Origin: Bacillota bacterium
GTDB taxonomy: Bacteria; Bacillota; Clostridia; Acetivibrionales; DSM-1351
DNA length: 64,000 bases
NCBI GenBank assembly: GCA_023409265.1
Contig: JAEYHZ010000004.1
Span: 248,001-312,000, forward strand
Reading direction: 5' to 3'
Of this stretch, positions 43,201 through 51,886 are shown one piece after another. Numbering within the stretch: the stretch's first letter is position 1; each line of letters opens with the position of its first letter. A program made the translations under genes and the position numbers. The notes under the pieces are model-generated. The model had not been told where the DNA came from and made no database searches. It was given only the letters and a program-made list of their open reading frames with translations.

Positions 43201-45787
43201 GGAAATCAATCTGACAACAGCTATGCAAGAGCTTGAACGAACCTTCAAGATGGCAGGTGGAACCGACAAGGAATCGCAGTTGGTGTTCTTGTTGGGAGGA
43301 AATGATGCCGATGTTTATATTGACGATGTGTCACTTATATGCACAACAGTTGAAGTAGACCCCGATTTTAACCCATATCCTTTACAAAATGGTGATTTCA
43401 GCAATAGTACCTATTCACCGTGGCAAATGTTTTTTGTTGGAGGCGCTGCAGATTTATCTGTTGAAAATGGAGAAGCTAAAGTAACAACTAAGGTACTGGG
43501 GTCTGATCCTTGGAGTATCATGTTTGCACAGAACAACTTGAAATTCTCAAAGGGCGTTGAATATGTATTTAAATTTGATGCTCGTTCAACTGTAGCAAGA
43601 GATGTGGGTGTCATTCTTGAAGCCAATGATGGTCAGTATTCTAGAAGATTTGATAAGGTGGTATCCTTAACCGATAAATCAGAAACATTCGAGTTTAGCT
43701 TCAAGGCGCCATATAAGGAGGAACTCAACTTTAAATTCCTTATGGGAGGATTAAAGGGTGCTGCTCCATCCGACATCTTCATAGACAATGTGGTGCTTCA
43801 GGCGAAGGATGTTTCTGTAAAACAGCCTCCCGCTATTGAACCTGATACAACAGACAACAGGCTTGGGAACGCTGTCGAACTCACATTTGCAGACAATGCT
43901 CAATGGAGAGGTGCCTTCACAGCAATAAAGGTTGACGGTATAGCTTTGACAGCAGGACAGTATAAACTGGAAAGCGGCAGGCTGACCATAAATGCAGATG
44001 TATTTACTGCCGCTAAGAGCTATAAGATTGTAATTCAGGCAGACGGGTATGCCGATGCTGCTGTTGCACAGGATGTTGGCGGCAATGGCGGAAATTTGGT
44101 GAAAAACGGTACTTATGCTAATGGGAAAGAAAATTGGGAAATATGGACTGGTGATGGGGGAAGCGGAGCTTTCGAGGTTGTAGATGGGGCGGCTAAAATT
44201 GACATATCAAATTTAGGGCCGAATAATTGGTCTATCCAATTCAACCAATCCGGTATACAGGTTAAAAAAGGAAAGACATATGAGTTGAGTTTCAAGGCAA
44301 AATCTACAAAGGCCAGACCTGTTCAGGTTGAGTTTTATCAGGGCGGTGAAATTACGAAATTCGATTTCACCAATGAAATGACTGCATACAAATATACTCT
44401 TGCGGTACCCGAAACAGACAAAACAGTAAAGCTGAACTTCCTTATAGGAAAGGTTGCCACCATAGACGCAAACATAGGAGAGCATACAATCTATATTGAC
44501 GATGTGGTGATTAAAGAGTTGATACCTAATGACGGTAATCTGGTGAATAATGGTAATTTTGTAAATGGAACAGAGGACTGGGGATTCTGGACAGGTGAAG
44601 GCGGTGCAGGAACGAGTAGTGGAGAAAACGGTGAAATGAGAATAGCAGTGAGTGCTGTTGGAAATGCATCATATGCAGTACAGGCATTCCAAGAAGGTCT
44701 GAAATTCCAAAATGGCAAGACATATAGATTGATGTTCAAGGCAAAGGCTGATGCTGCAAGAAAAATAAATGTCAACATAGGTAAAGCATTAACGGCTTCT
44801 CCCTGGTTTGTAGCATACATGCCTATGAAAACCTGCGATTTGACAACCACCATGCAGGAATTCAGTTATGATTTCAAAATGACCGAGGCCAGCTACGAAA
44901 ACGGAAAGCTTGTATTCGAGGCAGGAAAAGTGGCAGACACTGATGTTGCGACGAATATCTACATTGACGATGTAGTAGTTAAAGAGGTAGAGGTTGCACC
45001 GTTGACACCTCCAACTCTGACAGCCGATTCGGCAGAAAAGGTTGCAGGTAATGTTGATGTGGAAATAACCTTTACAGACAATGAAGCATGGCGAAATGCA
45101 ATAAAGACTGTGAAGATAGACAGCACAGCATTGGCAGCCGACAAATACAGCTTTGTTCCCGGCAAGCTGACTATTGACAAGAGCAGCTTTGCAGCTGATT
45201 TCCCCGATGTAAAGGATTATGGCATCCTTGTGGAGGCGGAAGGCTATAAGCAAACGCAGGTGATTCAGAAGTTGAAATCAAACAAGGTTTGGATCGAAGT
45301 AGGGCAAAACCTTTTAATAGACGGAACCTTCGATATCACGACCACAATCGATAGTACATCACCAGGCGCCATTTGGAAAGTCCACAACCAGGGCGATTAT
45401 GAGCAATGGGCAGGAAAAGCGGATTTCGTAGTAACGGGCGGAGCGATAGAGGCTACTGTCAACCAGGTAGGTTGGGATTGGTGGCAGATTCAACTATATC
45501 AGGATCCTGTCAACAATGTTCAGACAGGTACCTACAAAATAGCGTTCGATATGAGCTCTGAAAATGAAAGACCGATATATGTCGAGCTTGCAGGTTCAGG
45601 CGCTCCGAGAAGGACATTTACGGTGGGAATTTCAACTCAAACATATGAGGCCATCGTTGATGTAACCTCTCAGGGTAATTTCAAGTTCTTGTTTGGGCTG
45701 GGAAGGGCGGGTACTGATCCTGAGTTGACCATACCCTACAAGATTACCATAGACAACGTGAAGCTTATCAAGGTGCAGCAACAATAA
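40292..45787 (+). CDS. Cell-surface GH16 beta-glucanase with SLH, CHB_HEX-like and multiple CBM4/9-like modules
   Basis: 1,831-residue secreted enzyme. Signal peptide 1-26; three SLH domains (about 30-205) for wall anchoring; short beta-helix-like stretch; Gly/Ser linker (290-322); CHB_HEX_C-like module (328-408); GH16 catalytic domain (411-667) with E538-I-D540-I-M-E543; then six CBM4/9-like modules (about 694-853, 873-1020, 1029-1170, 1268-1410, 1416-1565, 1673-1831) and two modules resembling PF07550 (1180-1262, 1573-1656), each starting with a PP-type linker. The EIDIME pattern is that of laminarinase/lichenase GH16. The layout recalls Lic16A of C. thermocellum (family knowledge). GGAGGG fits the ATG at 40292; the frame opens earlier at 40232. 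It would feed the importer and phosphorylases upstream. Boundaries are estimates. Confidence 0.92.
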   Translation: MLRRTISILLIVTMLLTCMVQGVFAAEQTAVSRYSDVSENYWAANDIIKWTDNGLLQGNPDGSFKPDKNLTRAEFCAIINKIFGYSKESNENFKDIKPTSWYASVASKARAAGYIDSWAGDEFNGNTTITREEVAAAIFHLLKLSKADTAEYLSKYSDLKEYKGSYADQIAAVIANSYFAGYSNKTFKPGKGISRAEITKVLSSMIAGFYNTPGTYSGMELKGNVIINTPGVILKDIKITGNIYLAEGIGVGDVTLENVTVTGNAYISGGGKISINGKLVQQGAIGPIIPSGSAPAGNSGSASAGSSSSGGSGSSGNNTPNTPEKVAAPVFSVPEGTYTKTQNVEITCGTAGASIRYTTDGTIPNVNSAVYTSAIKVETTTTLKAVAAKSGMTDSAVVSATYTISPPQGEWELVWNDEFDGTALDETKWWAENSGGGFGNSEEQFYRPDNATVKDGKLVITPKMEDYTKEGDNYKNPYNYTSAKLFSKAAWKYGKFEAKIKLPVGQGFWPAFWMMPNDGAYGKNGGRGQYGNWPGSGEIDIMEAKGRLPGEASGALHYGPPHEFQSKGYTFPEGQTIDQFHTYSVEWEPGEIRWYIDGKLYNTIDNWHNKGEDGEKYSFPAPFDKEFYLMLNLAIGGNFDGGKKPDASMFPAQMEVDYVRVYELTGRPYKTPVEPNMNAGPLPDGARQPDATGNLVKDMNFEQGIKDNPEGVDADFGEVWNYIHNAQFGGAANVSVEAIDGKNYARIDVTNKGSQPYSIQLEQHTTLGNGRWYQFSFDAKADRERTIETKLGGGPTRGWSAYSEGYAPKLTTEMKKFSYKFQMTRDSDVKARIEFNCATDTGSVWIGNVRVEEVAAPVVDYNGAKEPLEMSGNHIYNGAFDKYKIDRMTYWNVTNSSAVAEVKVPEDTRELTAKITNGGADSGAITVDQKGVQLIKDRDYKLTFKARADADRTINIKLVSKDGKTAYMEQEINLTTAMQELERTFKMAGGTDKESQLVFLLGGNDADVYIDDVSLICTTVEVDPDFNPYPLQNGDFSNSTYSPWQMFFVGGAADLSVENGEAKVTTKVLGSDPWSIMFAQNNLKFSKGVEYVFKFDARSTVARDVGVILEANDGQYSRRFDKVVSLTDKSETFEFSFKAPYKEELNFKFLMGGLKGAAPSDIFIDNVVLQAKDVSVKQPPAIEPDTTDNRLGNAVELTFADNAQWRGAFTAIKVDGIALTAGQYKLESGRLTINADVFTAAKSYKIVIQADGYADAAVAQDVGGNGGNLVKNGTYANGKENWEIWTGDGGSGAFEVVDGAAKIDISNLGPNNWSIQFNQSGIQVKKGKTYELSFKAKSTKARPVQVEFYQGGEITKFDFTNEMTAYKYTLAVPETDKTVKLNFLIGKVATIDANIGEHTIYIDDVVIKELIPNDGNLVNNGNFVNGTEDWGFWTGEGGAGTSSGENGEMRIAVSAVGNASYAVQAFQEGLKFQNGKTYRLMFKAKADAARKINVNIGKALTASPWFVAYMPMKTCDLTTTMQEFSYDFKMTEASYENGKLVFEAGKVADTDVATNIYIDDVVVKEVEVAPLTPPTLTADSAEKVAGNVDVEITFTDNEAWRNAIKTVKIDSTALAADKYSFVPGKLTIDKSSFAADFPDVKDYGILVEAEGYKQTQVIQKLKSNKVWIEVGQNLLIDGTFDITTTIDSTSPGAIWKVHNQGDYEQWAGKADFVVTGGAIEATVNQVGWDWWQIQLYQDPVNNVQTGTYKIAFDMSSENERPIYVELAGSGAPRRTFTVGISTQTYEAIVDVTSQGNFKFLFGLGRAGTDPELTIPYKITIDNVKLIKVQQQ

Positions 45788-45862
45788 AGTAACGAGTCAA
45801 AAGCCACTTCTCTTCACTGTGTAATAAGGACATTTTCTAATACGTGGTGAATAGGGCTATAT

Positions 45863-45903
45863 ATCGGCAGACAGTGGTATTCTCTGTCTGCCGATTGCTT
45901 TTA
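45863..45903 (+). terminator. Rho-independent terminator after GH16 gene
   Basis: ATCGGCAGACAG pairs with CTGTCTGCCGAT, followed by TGCTTTTAT. It is 75 bp after the stop codon. Confidence 0.85.
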
Positions 45904-46161
45904 TGCGATCTCTCGGGATGCAGGTTGTATGTCTTGTTGTGCCTGCTGTTCATTAAATTTAAAAAGCCTGTTTTTTTCTTAAGGTAATCATTTCATAGAT
46001 TGATTTATTGATTTGCTGCATATTACTTTTTTTATGAGGGATTATAAATATATTATCAAAACAAAAGCTTTTAAGCTTGTGTAGCGGTTTAGGAGCGAAT
46101 AATTCATAGACCTTTGTGGCTGCTATGCGGCTCAAAGCCATGAGTATGTGAGGAGATTAAT
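45904..46161. other. Gene-free spacer between GH16 terminator and small ORF
   Basis: AT-rich. A 60-codon minus-strand frame (45959-46141) lacks any Shine-Dalgarno and was not accepted. No other structure seen. Confidence 0.5.
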
Positions 46162-46362
46162 ATGAGATATTACAAAGTGTCAAAAGATATACCTGATGTA
46201 AAAACTGTTGTGAATATGAAAAATCCCGAAGAGGTACTAAAACCGTACCCTGAATTTGTTCCTTCCTATTGGGAATGGATTCTTCCCCAGGAGCAGGTTA
46301 CAAAAGCAAATCGCCTGAATGAGATCACCAAGCCACATAGCAGGAAAACTGATATTCATTAA
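46162..46362 (+). CDS. Small hypothetical protein, 66 aa
   Basis: Not recognised. Supported by an AGGAG ribosome site 8 bases before the ATG and by a protein-like composition (NPEEVLKPYPEFVPSYWEWI, Pro- and aromatic-rich in the middle, basic tail). No membrane segment, no Cys. It ends just before the ctsR promoter at 46413 and is in the same direction. Could be a real orphan gene or a fortuitous frame. Confidence 0.5.
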   Translation: MRYYKVSKDIPDVKTVVNMKNPEEVLKPYPEFVPSYWEWILPQEQVTKANRLNEITKPHSRKTDIH

Positions 46363-46412
46363 TTGTTTATTTATAACTCTCTGTTTGTGCAGAAATAGAG
46401 TTAAAAAAAGGA

Positions 46413-46441
46413 TTGCAAACACTTAAAATATATACTATACT
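46413..46441 (+). promoter_or_regulatory. Sigma-A promoter of ctsR operon
   Basis: TTGCAA (46413-46418), 17-bp spacer, TATACT (46436-46441). The CtsR box follows immediately and covers the expected start point. Confidence 0.8.
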
Positions 46442-46449
46442 TTAGTTAA

Positions 46450-46466
46450 GGTCAAAGATAGTCAAA
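46450..46466. promoter_or_regulatory. CtsR operator
   Basis: GGTCAAA-GAT-AGTCAAA, matching the known heptad direct-repeat consensus RGTCAAANANRGTCAAA at all defined positions. Location at +1 explains heat-shock repression and autoregulation of ctsR-mcsA-mcsB-clpC. Confidence 0.95.
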
Positions 46467-46493
46467 ATCAATTTAAGGATTGGAGGTGATGCT

Positions 46494-46952
46494 GTGGCAA
46501 GTTTAAGTGATATTATTGAAACCTTTATAAAGCAAATGATTGCTGATACCAATGGATCAATAGAAATACAGAGAAACGAATTGGCAAACCAGTTTAATTG
46601 TGTTCCTTCTCAGATAAATTACGTAATATCAACCAGATTTACTACAGACAGAGGCTACTACGTGGAAAGCAGAAGAGGCGGTGGCGGGCACGTAAGAATA
46701 AAAAGAATAAATATTACAAGACCCGGAAATTATCTGATGCACATAGTATCTTCCATGGGCACCAGCATTTCACAGCAATCAGCGGAAGTATTTATCAAAA
46801 ATTTTATTGATTATGATGTAATAAGTGAACGGGAAGGTTATATTATGAAGGCCGCTGTCAGCGATAAAATAATTGGTACGGTGCCAATGCCTGATAGGGA
46901 TATTCTGCGTGCAATGCTTCTCAAAAATATGATAATGAGTTTACTAGTTTAA
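46494..46952 (+). CDS. ctsR: CtsR, class III stress-gene repressor
   Basis: 152 residues. N-terminal winged helix (LSDIIETFIKQMI, RNELANQFNCVPSQINYVISTRF) with the glycine-rich wing ESRRGGGGHVRIKRI, and a C-terminal four-helix dimerisation domain. Start is GTG at 46494 behind a full GGAGGTGA. Represses its own operon through the site at 46450. McsB-mediated arginine phosphorylation and ClpC/ClpP control CtsR activity in Bacillus (family knowledge). Confidence 0.97.
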   Translation: MASLSDIIETFIKQMIADTNGSIEIQRNELANQFNCVPSQINYVISTRFTTDRGYYVESRRGGGGHVRIKRINITRPGNYLMHIVSSMGTSISQQSAEVFIKNFIDYDVISEREGYIMKAAVSDKIIGTVPMPDRDILRAMLLKNMIMSLLV

Positions 46953-46969
46953 AGTGTCGAGGTGATTTT

Positions 46970-47458
46970 ATGCTTTGCCAGAATTGTCAGCAAAAAGCTG
47001 CAAATGTGCATTTTACACAAATAACGAATAATAACAAAGTAGATATATACTTATGTGAGCAATGTGCAAATGAAATAAGCCATTCAGAATTTGTTTCTCC
47101 TTTTGGGTTTAACGATCTTATAAGCGGCTTGTTCGGTACTCATATAAAACAGGAAGCACCTGTGACACTAAAATGTAAGAACTGCGGAATGGAATACGAA
47201 GAGTTTCTTAAGAGTTCAAGAGTAGGTTGTGCACAATGTTATCAGGCCTTCCAGGAAAAACTTGATCCAATTATAAAGAGGCTTCATGGAAATGCAGAAC
47301 ATCACGGAAAGGTACCTGTCAGAGTGAGCAGCAATGTCAGCATTCCCGATGAAATAGAAAAGCTTAAAAAGCTTCTAAATGAATCGGTTAAGAAGGAGCA
47401 GTATGAGGAGGCTGCCCGGATACGTGACAGAATAAAAGCTTTGGAGGTGGGAGAATGA
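46970..47458 (+). CDS. mcsA: McsA, zinc-binding activator of McsB
   Basis: 162 residues with three CxxC pairs and one further pair making two zinc sites: C3/C6 with C29/C32, and C69/C72 with C87/C90. C-terminal UVR domain (about 127-162: EIEKLKKLLNESVKKEQYEEAARIRDRIKAL), which binds ClpC. Stop overlaps the mcsB start (ATGA). Confidence 0.95.
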   Translation: MLCQNCQQKAANVHFTQITNNNKVDIYLCEQCANEISHSEFVSPFGFNDLISGLFGTHIKQEAPVTLKCKNCGMEYEEFLKSSRVGCAQCYQAFQEKLDPIIKRLHGNAEHHGKVPVRVSSNVSIPDEIEKLKKLLNESVKKEQYEEAARIRDRIKALEVGE

Positions 47459-48483
47459 ACGGAATACCTGTAGAAAAAGGACCTGAACTTGATATTGCAG
47501 TCTCCAGCAGAGTCAGACTTGCGAGAAATTTTGCAGATATCCCCTTCTCAGCCAGGATGACACCAAAGCATCAGACAACACTTATGAAACGAATGCAGGG
47601 TATAATTTCCGATTATACAAACCACGGAAAGCTAATGTTTGCAGATATGTCATCAATGCATCCGGTGGACAGAGTCTCACTTATGGAAAGACATCTTATA
47701 AGCCCTGATTTGGCTGAATCAACGGGAAACAGCGGAGCTTTCATTAATGAAAATGAAAATGTCAGTATAATGGTAAATGAAGAAGATCATATCAGGATTC
47801 AGGCTATTTTTTCAGGAATAATGCTTGAGAAGGCTTATAAAGTGTGTGATGAAATTGATTCAATCATAGCTGACAAAGCCGACTATGCCTTTGATGACAA
47901 ATATGGCTACCTTACCAGCTGTCCTACAAACATCGGCTCGGGAATGAGGGCATCTGTAATGCTCCATCTGCCGGCACTGGTAATGACAGGCTATCTGAAG
48001 TCCATTCTGGAAAGCTGCACCAAGCTTGGGGTGGCCGTCAGAGGTATTTATGGCGAAAACAGTGATGCTGTCGGTGATATGTTTCAGGTTTCGAACCAGA
48101 TAACCCTCGGCCGTAAGGATGATGAGACAATCGCAGCTATAGATGCCATATGCAAGCAAATAATCGACAGGGAAAAAGCCTTGAGATTTCAACTGTACAA
48201 ACAGAATTTAAATAAATTTGAAGATAGGATTTTCAGATCCTACGGTCTGTTGGAAAATGCCAGAGTTCTTTCCTCTCAGGAATGCTTTAAATTGTTATCT
48301 GATGTTAGACTTGGCGTAAGTATGGGAATAATTAAGGATATTGGTATATTGACTCTGAATGAAATACTCACACTATCCCAACCGGCAACTCTGCAGAAAA
48401 TCGCAGGCAAACAGTTGTCGCAGGAAGAAAGAGATGTAAAGAGAGCTGAACTCATTAGGATGAAGCTTCAAAAATCAAATTAG
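47455..48483 (+). CDS. mcsB: McsB protein arginine kinase
   Basis: 342 residues with the phosphagen-kinase fold: SSRVRLARNFADIPF, the STGNSGAFINENENVSIMVNEEDHIRIQ substrate/nucleotide region (given in part), RASVMLHLPALV and GIYGENSDAVGDMFQVSNQ. It phosphorylates arginines of CtsR and of proteins marked for ClpCP. Start overlaps mcsA by 4 bp; GGAGGTGGGAG lies just upstream. Confidence 0.96.
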   Translation: MNGIPVEKGPELDIAVSSRVRLARNFADIPFSARMTPKHQTTLMKRMQGIISDYTNHGKLMFADMSSMHPVDRVSLMERHLISPDLAESTGNSGAFINENENVSIMVNEEDHIRIQAIFSGIMLEKAYKVCDEIDSIIADKADYAFDDKYGYLTSCPTNIGSGMRASVMLHLPALVMTGYLKSILESCTKLGVAVRGIYGENSDAVGDMFQVSNQITLGRKDDETIAAIDAICKQIIDREKALRFQLYKQNLNKFEDRIFRSYGLLENARVLSSQECFKLLSDVRLGVSMGIIKDIGILTLNEILTLSQPATLQKIAGKQLSQEERDVKRAELIRMKLQKSN

Positions 48484-48581
48484 GAAATAAATATTAATAA
48501 ATAAATATAATTAAGTGAGTTAAGAATTTGGAGAGTAAAGAAACAGGAAAAACATGTCAGGCATGAAGATGGAGGTGTAGT

Positions 48582-51035
48582 ATGTATCAACGTTTTACAG
48601 AAAAAGCAGAAAGAGCGATAGCATTTTCTCAGCAAAGTGCTGTTGAATTGGGACATAATTATGTAGGAACCGAACATATACTGCTGGGCCTTGTAAAAGA
48701 AGGAACAGGTGTGGCAGCAAGGGTTCTTCAGGTCCAGGGAATAACTGAGGAGAAAATTTTACGTGAAATAGATGAGCTGATCGGGAGAGGTGAAACTGCA
48801 GGTGAGACACCCGTTGGATTTACTCCAAGAACAAAAAGGGTTCTGGAGTTGGCCTTTAAGGAAGCAAGAAGAATGGGCCAGGGATATATAGGAACTGAGC
48901 ATCTGCTTCTCGGAATAATGAAGGAAGGCGAAAGCGTAGCGGTAAGAATAATGATGGACTTGGGAGTGGATCCACAGAAACTCCTGAATGAACTGGTAAA
49001 AATACTGAATGAAGAAACCCCCGGATCAAACGGTTCCCCAAAAGGCAGCAGTTCAAATTCCAGTACTCCGACCTTGAACCAGTTCGGAAGAGATCTGACA
49101 GACATGGCCAGAGACGGGAAAATCGACCCAGTTATAGGCAGAGATAAGGAAATTGAAAGAGTAATTCAGATATTGAGCAGAAGAACCAAGAATAATCCAT
49201 GTCTTATCGGTGAACCAGGTGTAGGTAAAACAGCTATTGCCGAAGGCCTTGCGCAGAAAATAGTAGAAGGAAATATTCCCGAAATTTTAAGTGACAAGAG
49301 AGTTGTTACTCTGGATCTATCCTCAATGGTAGCCGGCGCCAAGTACAGAGGTGAGTTTGAAGACAGATTGAAAAAGGCTATGGAGGAAATACGCAAGGCC
49401 GGAAATGTAATCCTGTTTATTGACGAGTTGCACACAATAGTGGGTGCAGGCGCCGCAGAAGGTGCCATCGATGCCTCCAACATACTGAAGCCCTCACTTG
49501 CAAGAGGCGAAATACAGGTTATCGGTGCCACTACATTAAACGAGTACAGGAAACACATCGAAAAGGATGCTGCTCTGGAAAGAAGATTCCAGCCAATCAC
49601 AGTCGGGGAGCCTTCCAAAGAGGAAGCCGTGGAGATCCTGAAAGGTGTGAGAGACAAGTATGAGGCCCACCACAGAGTTAAAATAACAGATGATGCATTG
49701 GAAGCTGCCGTTAAACTTTCAGACCGATATATAACAGACAGATTCCTTCCCGATAAGGCTATTGACCTTGTAGATGAGGCGGCCTCAAGGATCAGACTTA
49801 AAACATTTACAGCCCCTCCGGATATAAAGGAAATGGAGGAAAGAGTAGAGAAGCTCAGCAAGGAAAAGGAAGATTCCATCCGATGCCAGGAATTTGAAAA
49901 GGCCGCCCGAATCAGGGATGAAGAGCAAAAGCTGAAAAATGAGCTTGAAAAAGTCAAGGATCAGTGGCATCAGAAGAATCAGACAAAGACTGATACAGTA
50001 ACAGCCGATGAAATAGCAGACATTGTTGCAAGCTGGACCGGTATACCCGTTAAGAAGCTGGCAGAAGAAGAATCAGAGCGTTTGTTGAAGATGGAGGATA
50101 CACTTCACAACCGTGTCATCGGTCAGGAGGAAGCTGTGAAATCCATTTCCAGGGCAATCAGAAGAGGGAGAGTGGGTTTGAAGGATCCGAAACGTCCTGT
50201 TGGTTCCTTTATATTCCTCGGGCCAACCGGTGTAGGAAAAACAGAACTCTGTAAAGCGCTTGCCGAAGCCATGTTTGGTGATGAGAAATCACTAATTAGA
50301 GTAGATATGTCTGAGTTTATGGAGAAGCACAGTGTATCCAAACTTGTTGGATCGCCTCCGGGTTATGTAGGCTATGATGAGGGCGGACAGCTGACTGAAA
50401 AGGTAAGGAGAAGACCTTATTCGGTTTTGCTCTTTGATGAAATAGAAAAGGCTCATCCTGATATATTCAATATTCTGCTTCAAATACTTGAAGACGGAAG
50501 ACTGACAGATTCCCAGGGAAGAGTTGTCGACTTCAGAAATACCATTATAATAATGACATCAAATGTGGGTGCCAGAACCATTACAGAACCAAAACGTCTT
50601 GGTTTCTCTGTAGCAAAGGATGAAAGTGCCAAGAATTATGAGGATATGAAGAGCAATGTAATGGGTGAACTTAAGAAAATGTTCAGGCCCGAGTTCCTTA
50701 ACAGGATTGATGATATAATAGTATTCCATCCTTTAACCGAAGAAAACATCAGAGAAATTGTAAGGCTTATGACCGATGTTCTTGTTAAGAGGCTAAAGGC
50801 TAATGAAATAGATCTGGAAATCAGTGAAGATGTGCTTGCACACCTTGCTAAAAAGGGCTATGACCCCATATTCGGTGCACGACCTTTAAGACGTGCTATT
50901 CAGAGCATGGTAGAGGATAAGCTGGCCGAGGAAATGCTTGAAGGAAAGGTTAAAGCCGGAGACAGTATCAGAATTACTTTGGATGGGGAAAACATTGTAG
51001 TAAATAGGAACTCCGACAGTTTAATTTCAAGATAG
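48582..51035 (+). CDS. clpC: ClpC, AAA+ ATPase of the ClpCP protease
   Basis: 817 residues. Two Clp_N repeats (1-145), D1 with Walker A GEPGVGKT (210-217) and LFIDELHT, a middle domain with UVR (about 424-459: EFEKAARIRDEEQKL), D2 with GPTGVGKT (547-554) and LLFDEIEKAHPD, and the ClpB-D2-small domain. A ClpP-docking loop is expected in D2. GATGGAGGTG precedes the ATG, 98 bp after mcsB; a strong terminator follows. No second CtsR box was found in the mcsB-clpC gap, so it depends on the upstream promoter. Confidence 0.97.
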   Translation: MYQRFTEKAERAIAFSQQSAVELGHNYVGTEHILLGLVKEGTGVAARVLQVQGITEEKILREIDELIGRGETAGETPVGFTPRTKRVLELAFKEARRMGQGYIGTEHLLLGIMKEGESVAVRIMMDLGVDPQKLLNELVKILNEETPGSNGSPKGSSSNSSTPTLNQFGRDLTDMARDGKIDPVIGRDKEIERVIQILSRRTKNNPCLIGEPGVGKTAIAEGLAQKIVEGNIPEILSDKRVVTLDLSSMVAGAKYRGEFEDRLKKAMEEIRKAGNVILFIDELHTIVGAGAAEGAIDASNILKPSLARGEIQVIGATTLNEYRKHIEKDAALERRFQPITVGEPSKEEAVEILKGVRDKYEAHHRVKITDDALEAAVKLSDRYITDRFLPDKAIDLVDEAASRIRLKTFTAPPDIKEMEERVEKLSKEKEDSIRCQEFEKAARIRDEEQKLKNELEKVKDQWHQKNQTKTDTVTADEIADIVASWTGIPVKKLAEEESERLLKMEDTLHNRVIGQEEAVKSISRAIRRGRVGLKDPKRPVGSFIFLGPTGVGKTELCKALAEAMFGDEKSLIRVDMSEFMEKHSVSKLVGSPPGYVGYDEGGQLTEKVRRRPYSVLLFDEIEKAHPDIFNILLQILEDGRLTDSQGRVVDFRNTIIIMTSNVGARTITEPKRLGFSVAKDESAKNYEDMKSNVMGELKKMFRPEFLNRIDDIIVFHPLTEENIREIVRLMTDVLVKRLKANEIDLEISEDVLAHLAKKGYDPIFGARPLRRAIQSMVEDKLAEEMLEGKVKAGDSIRITLDGENIVVNRNSDSLISR

Positions 51036-51039
51036 GAAT

Positions 51040-51079
51040 AAACCCCAAGTGATGGCGGTGTGCCGGCACTTGGGGTTTT
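51040..51079 (+). terminator. Rho-independent terminator after clpC
   Basis: AAACCCCAAGTG pairs with CACTTGGGGTTT, followed by T; 13 bp stem. Confidence 0.92.
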
Positions 51080-51118
51080 GTATTATTAATTTTATTTAGT
51101 TGTCATCAACTGATATTA

Positions 51119-51676
51119 TTAAGTATTCTTTATTGCATTTCCTTCCTTGAAAACATCTCCAATACGCTGGCCAAAATTGTAATAGTTGAAACCCATCAAA
51201 AAAGTTGGATCAACCTTTAAAGGGTCAGGTTTACCATTGGCTAAACATTGTTCATTGGCGTAAGTTGCCACGATCTCTCCGAAGAAAACCTCAAAGTCAT
51301 CAACTGATGTGGTCTGAACAACTTTACAAAGATAATTCATGGGGCAGTCGGTAATCATGGGGGCATTGCCTGCTGCATCATAAAATGAATCAAAAAGCTT
51401 TGACTTATCTGTTTTGCGGCCTGATACCATCCCGCAATAATCTGTTTTTTTAACCATTGAAGCTGCAGGTATATTTATGCTGAAAAAACCGCTTTCCTTA
51501 ACACCTATGGTAGTATAGTGGGTGCTTTTTAAGGAAATGTAGAATATTGGTCCCTGGCATACCACACCAAATGCACCAATGGTAACGTAGTTAGGTTTCC
51601 CGTTGACAATGGCTCCTGCTATTACAACAGGTGTTGGATTTATCATGGGATAATCATTAATTCTGACCTTTTTCAT
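51119..51676 (-). CDS. Flavin reductase-like FMN-binding protein
   Basis: 185 residues with the split-barrel flavin-binding fold: INPTPVVIAGAIVNGKPNYVTIGAFGVVCQGPIFYISLK near the N-terminus (quoted in part: TPVVIAGAIVNGKPN), SGFFSINIPAASMVKKTDYCG and FFGEIVATYANEQC. Several Cys residues (SGRKTDKSKLFD region and DYCGMVS) resemble the group annotated as flavoredoxin-like in anaerobes. Substrate unknown. Alone on the minus strand, convergent with clpC. Confidence 0.85.
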   Translation of the reverse strand: MKKVRINDYPMINPTPVVIAGAIVNGKPNYVTIGAFGVVCQGPIFYISLKSTHYTTIGVKESGFFSINIPAASMVKKTDYCGMVSGRKTDKSKLFDSFYDAAGNAPMITDCPMNYLCKVVQTTSVDDFEVFFGEIVATYANEQCLANGKPDPLKVDPTFLMGFNYYNFGQRIGDVFKEGNAIKNT

Positions 51677-51886
51677 TTGAAACCTCCGCTAATTATTATT
51701 TGCATGGCTGCCAGCACTATTAATATAACGGAAATTATAAAAAAGGTATAGACTTTTTCTTGCCAATCCATTATTATATTGTATAAGTGTGCCCCCAGGA
51801 GGATAGATATATATCTTATCTCCACTTTATACTAGTCTTTGGAAACAATACAATATGTTTTCGAATAACTGTTCTGATCAAAATTA

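Noticed and set aside
45959..46141. 60-codon minus-strand frame upstream of the small ORF
   Set aside because: No Shine-Dalgarno on that strand and no recognisable protein features.
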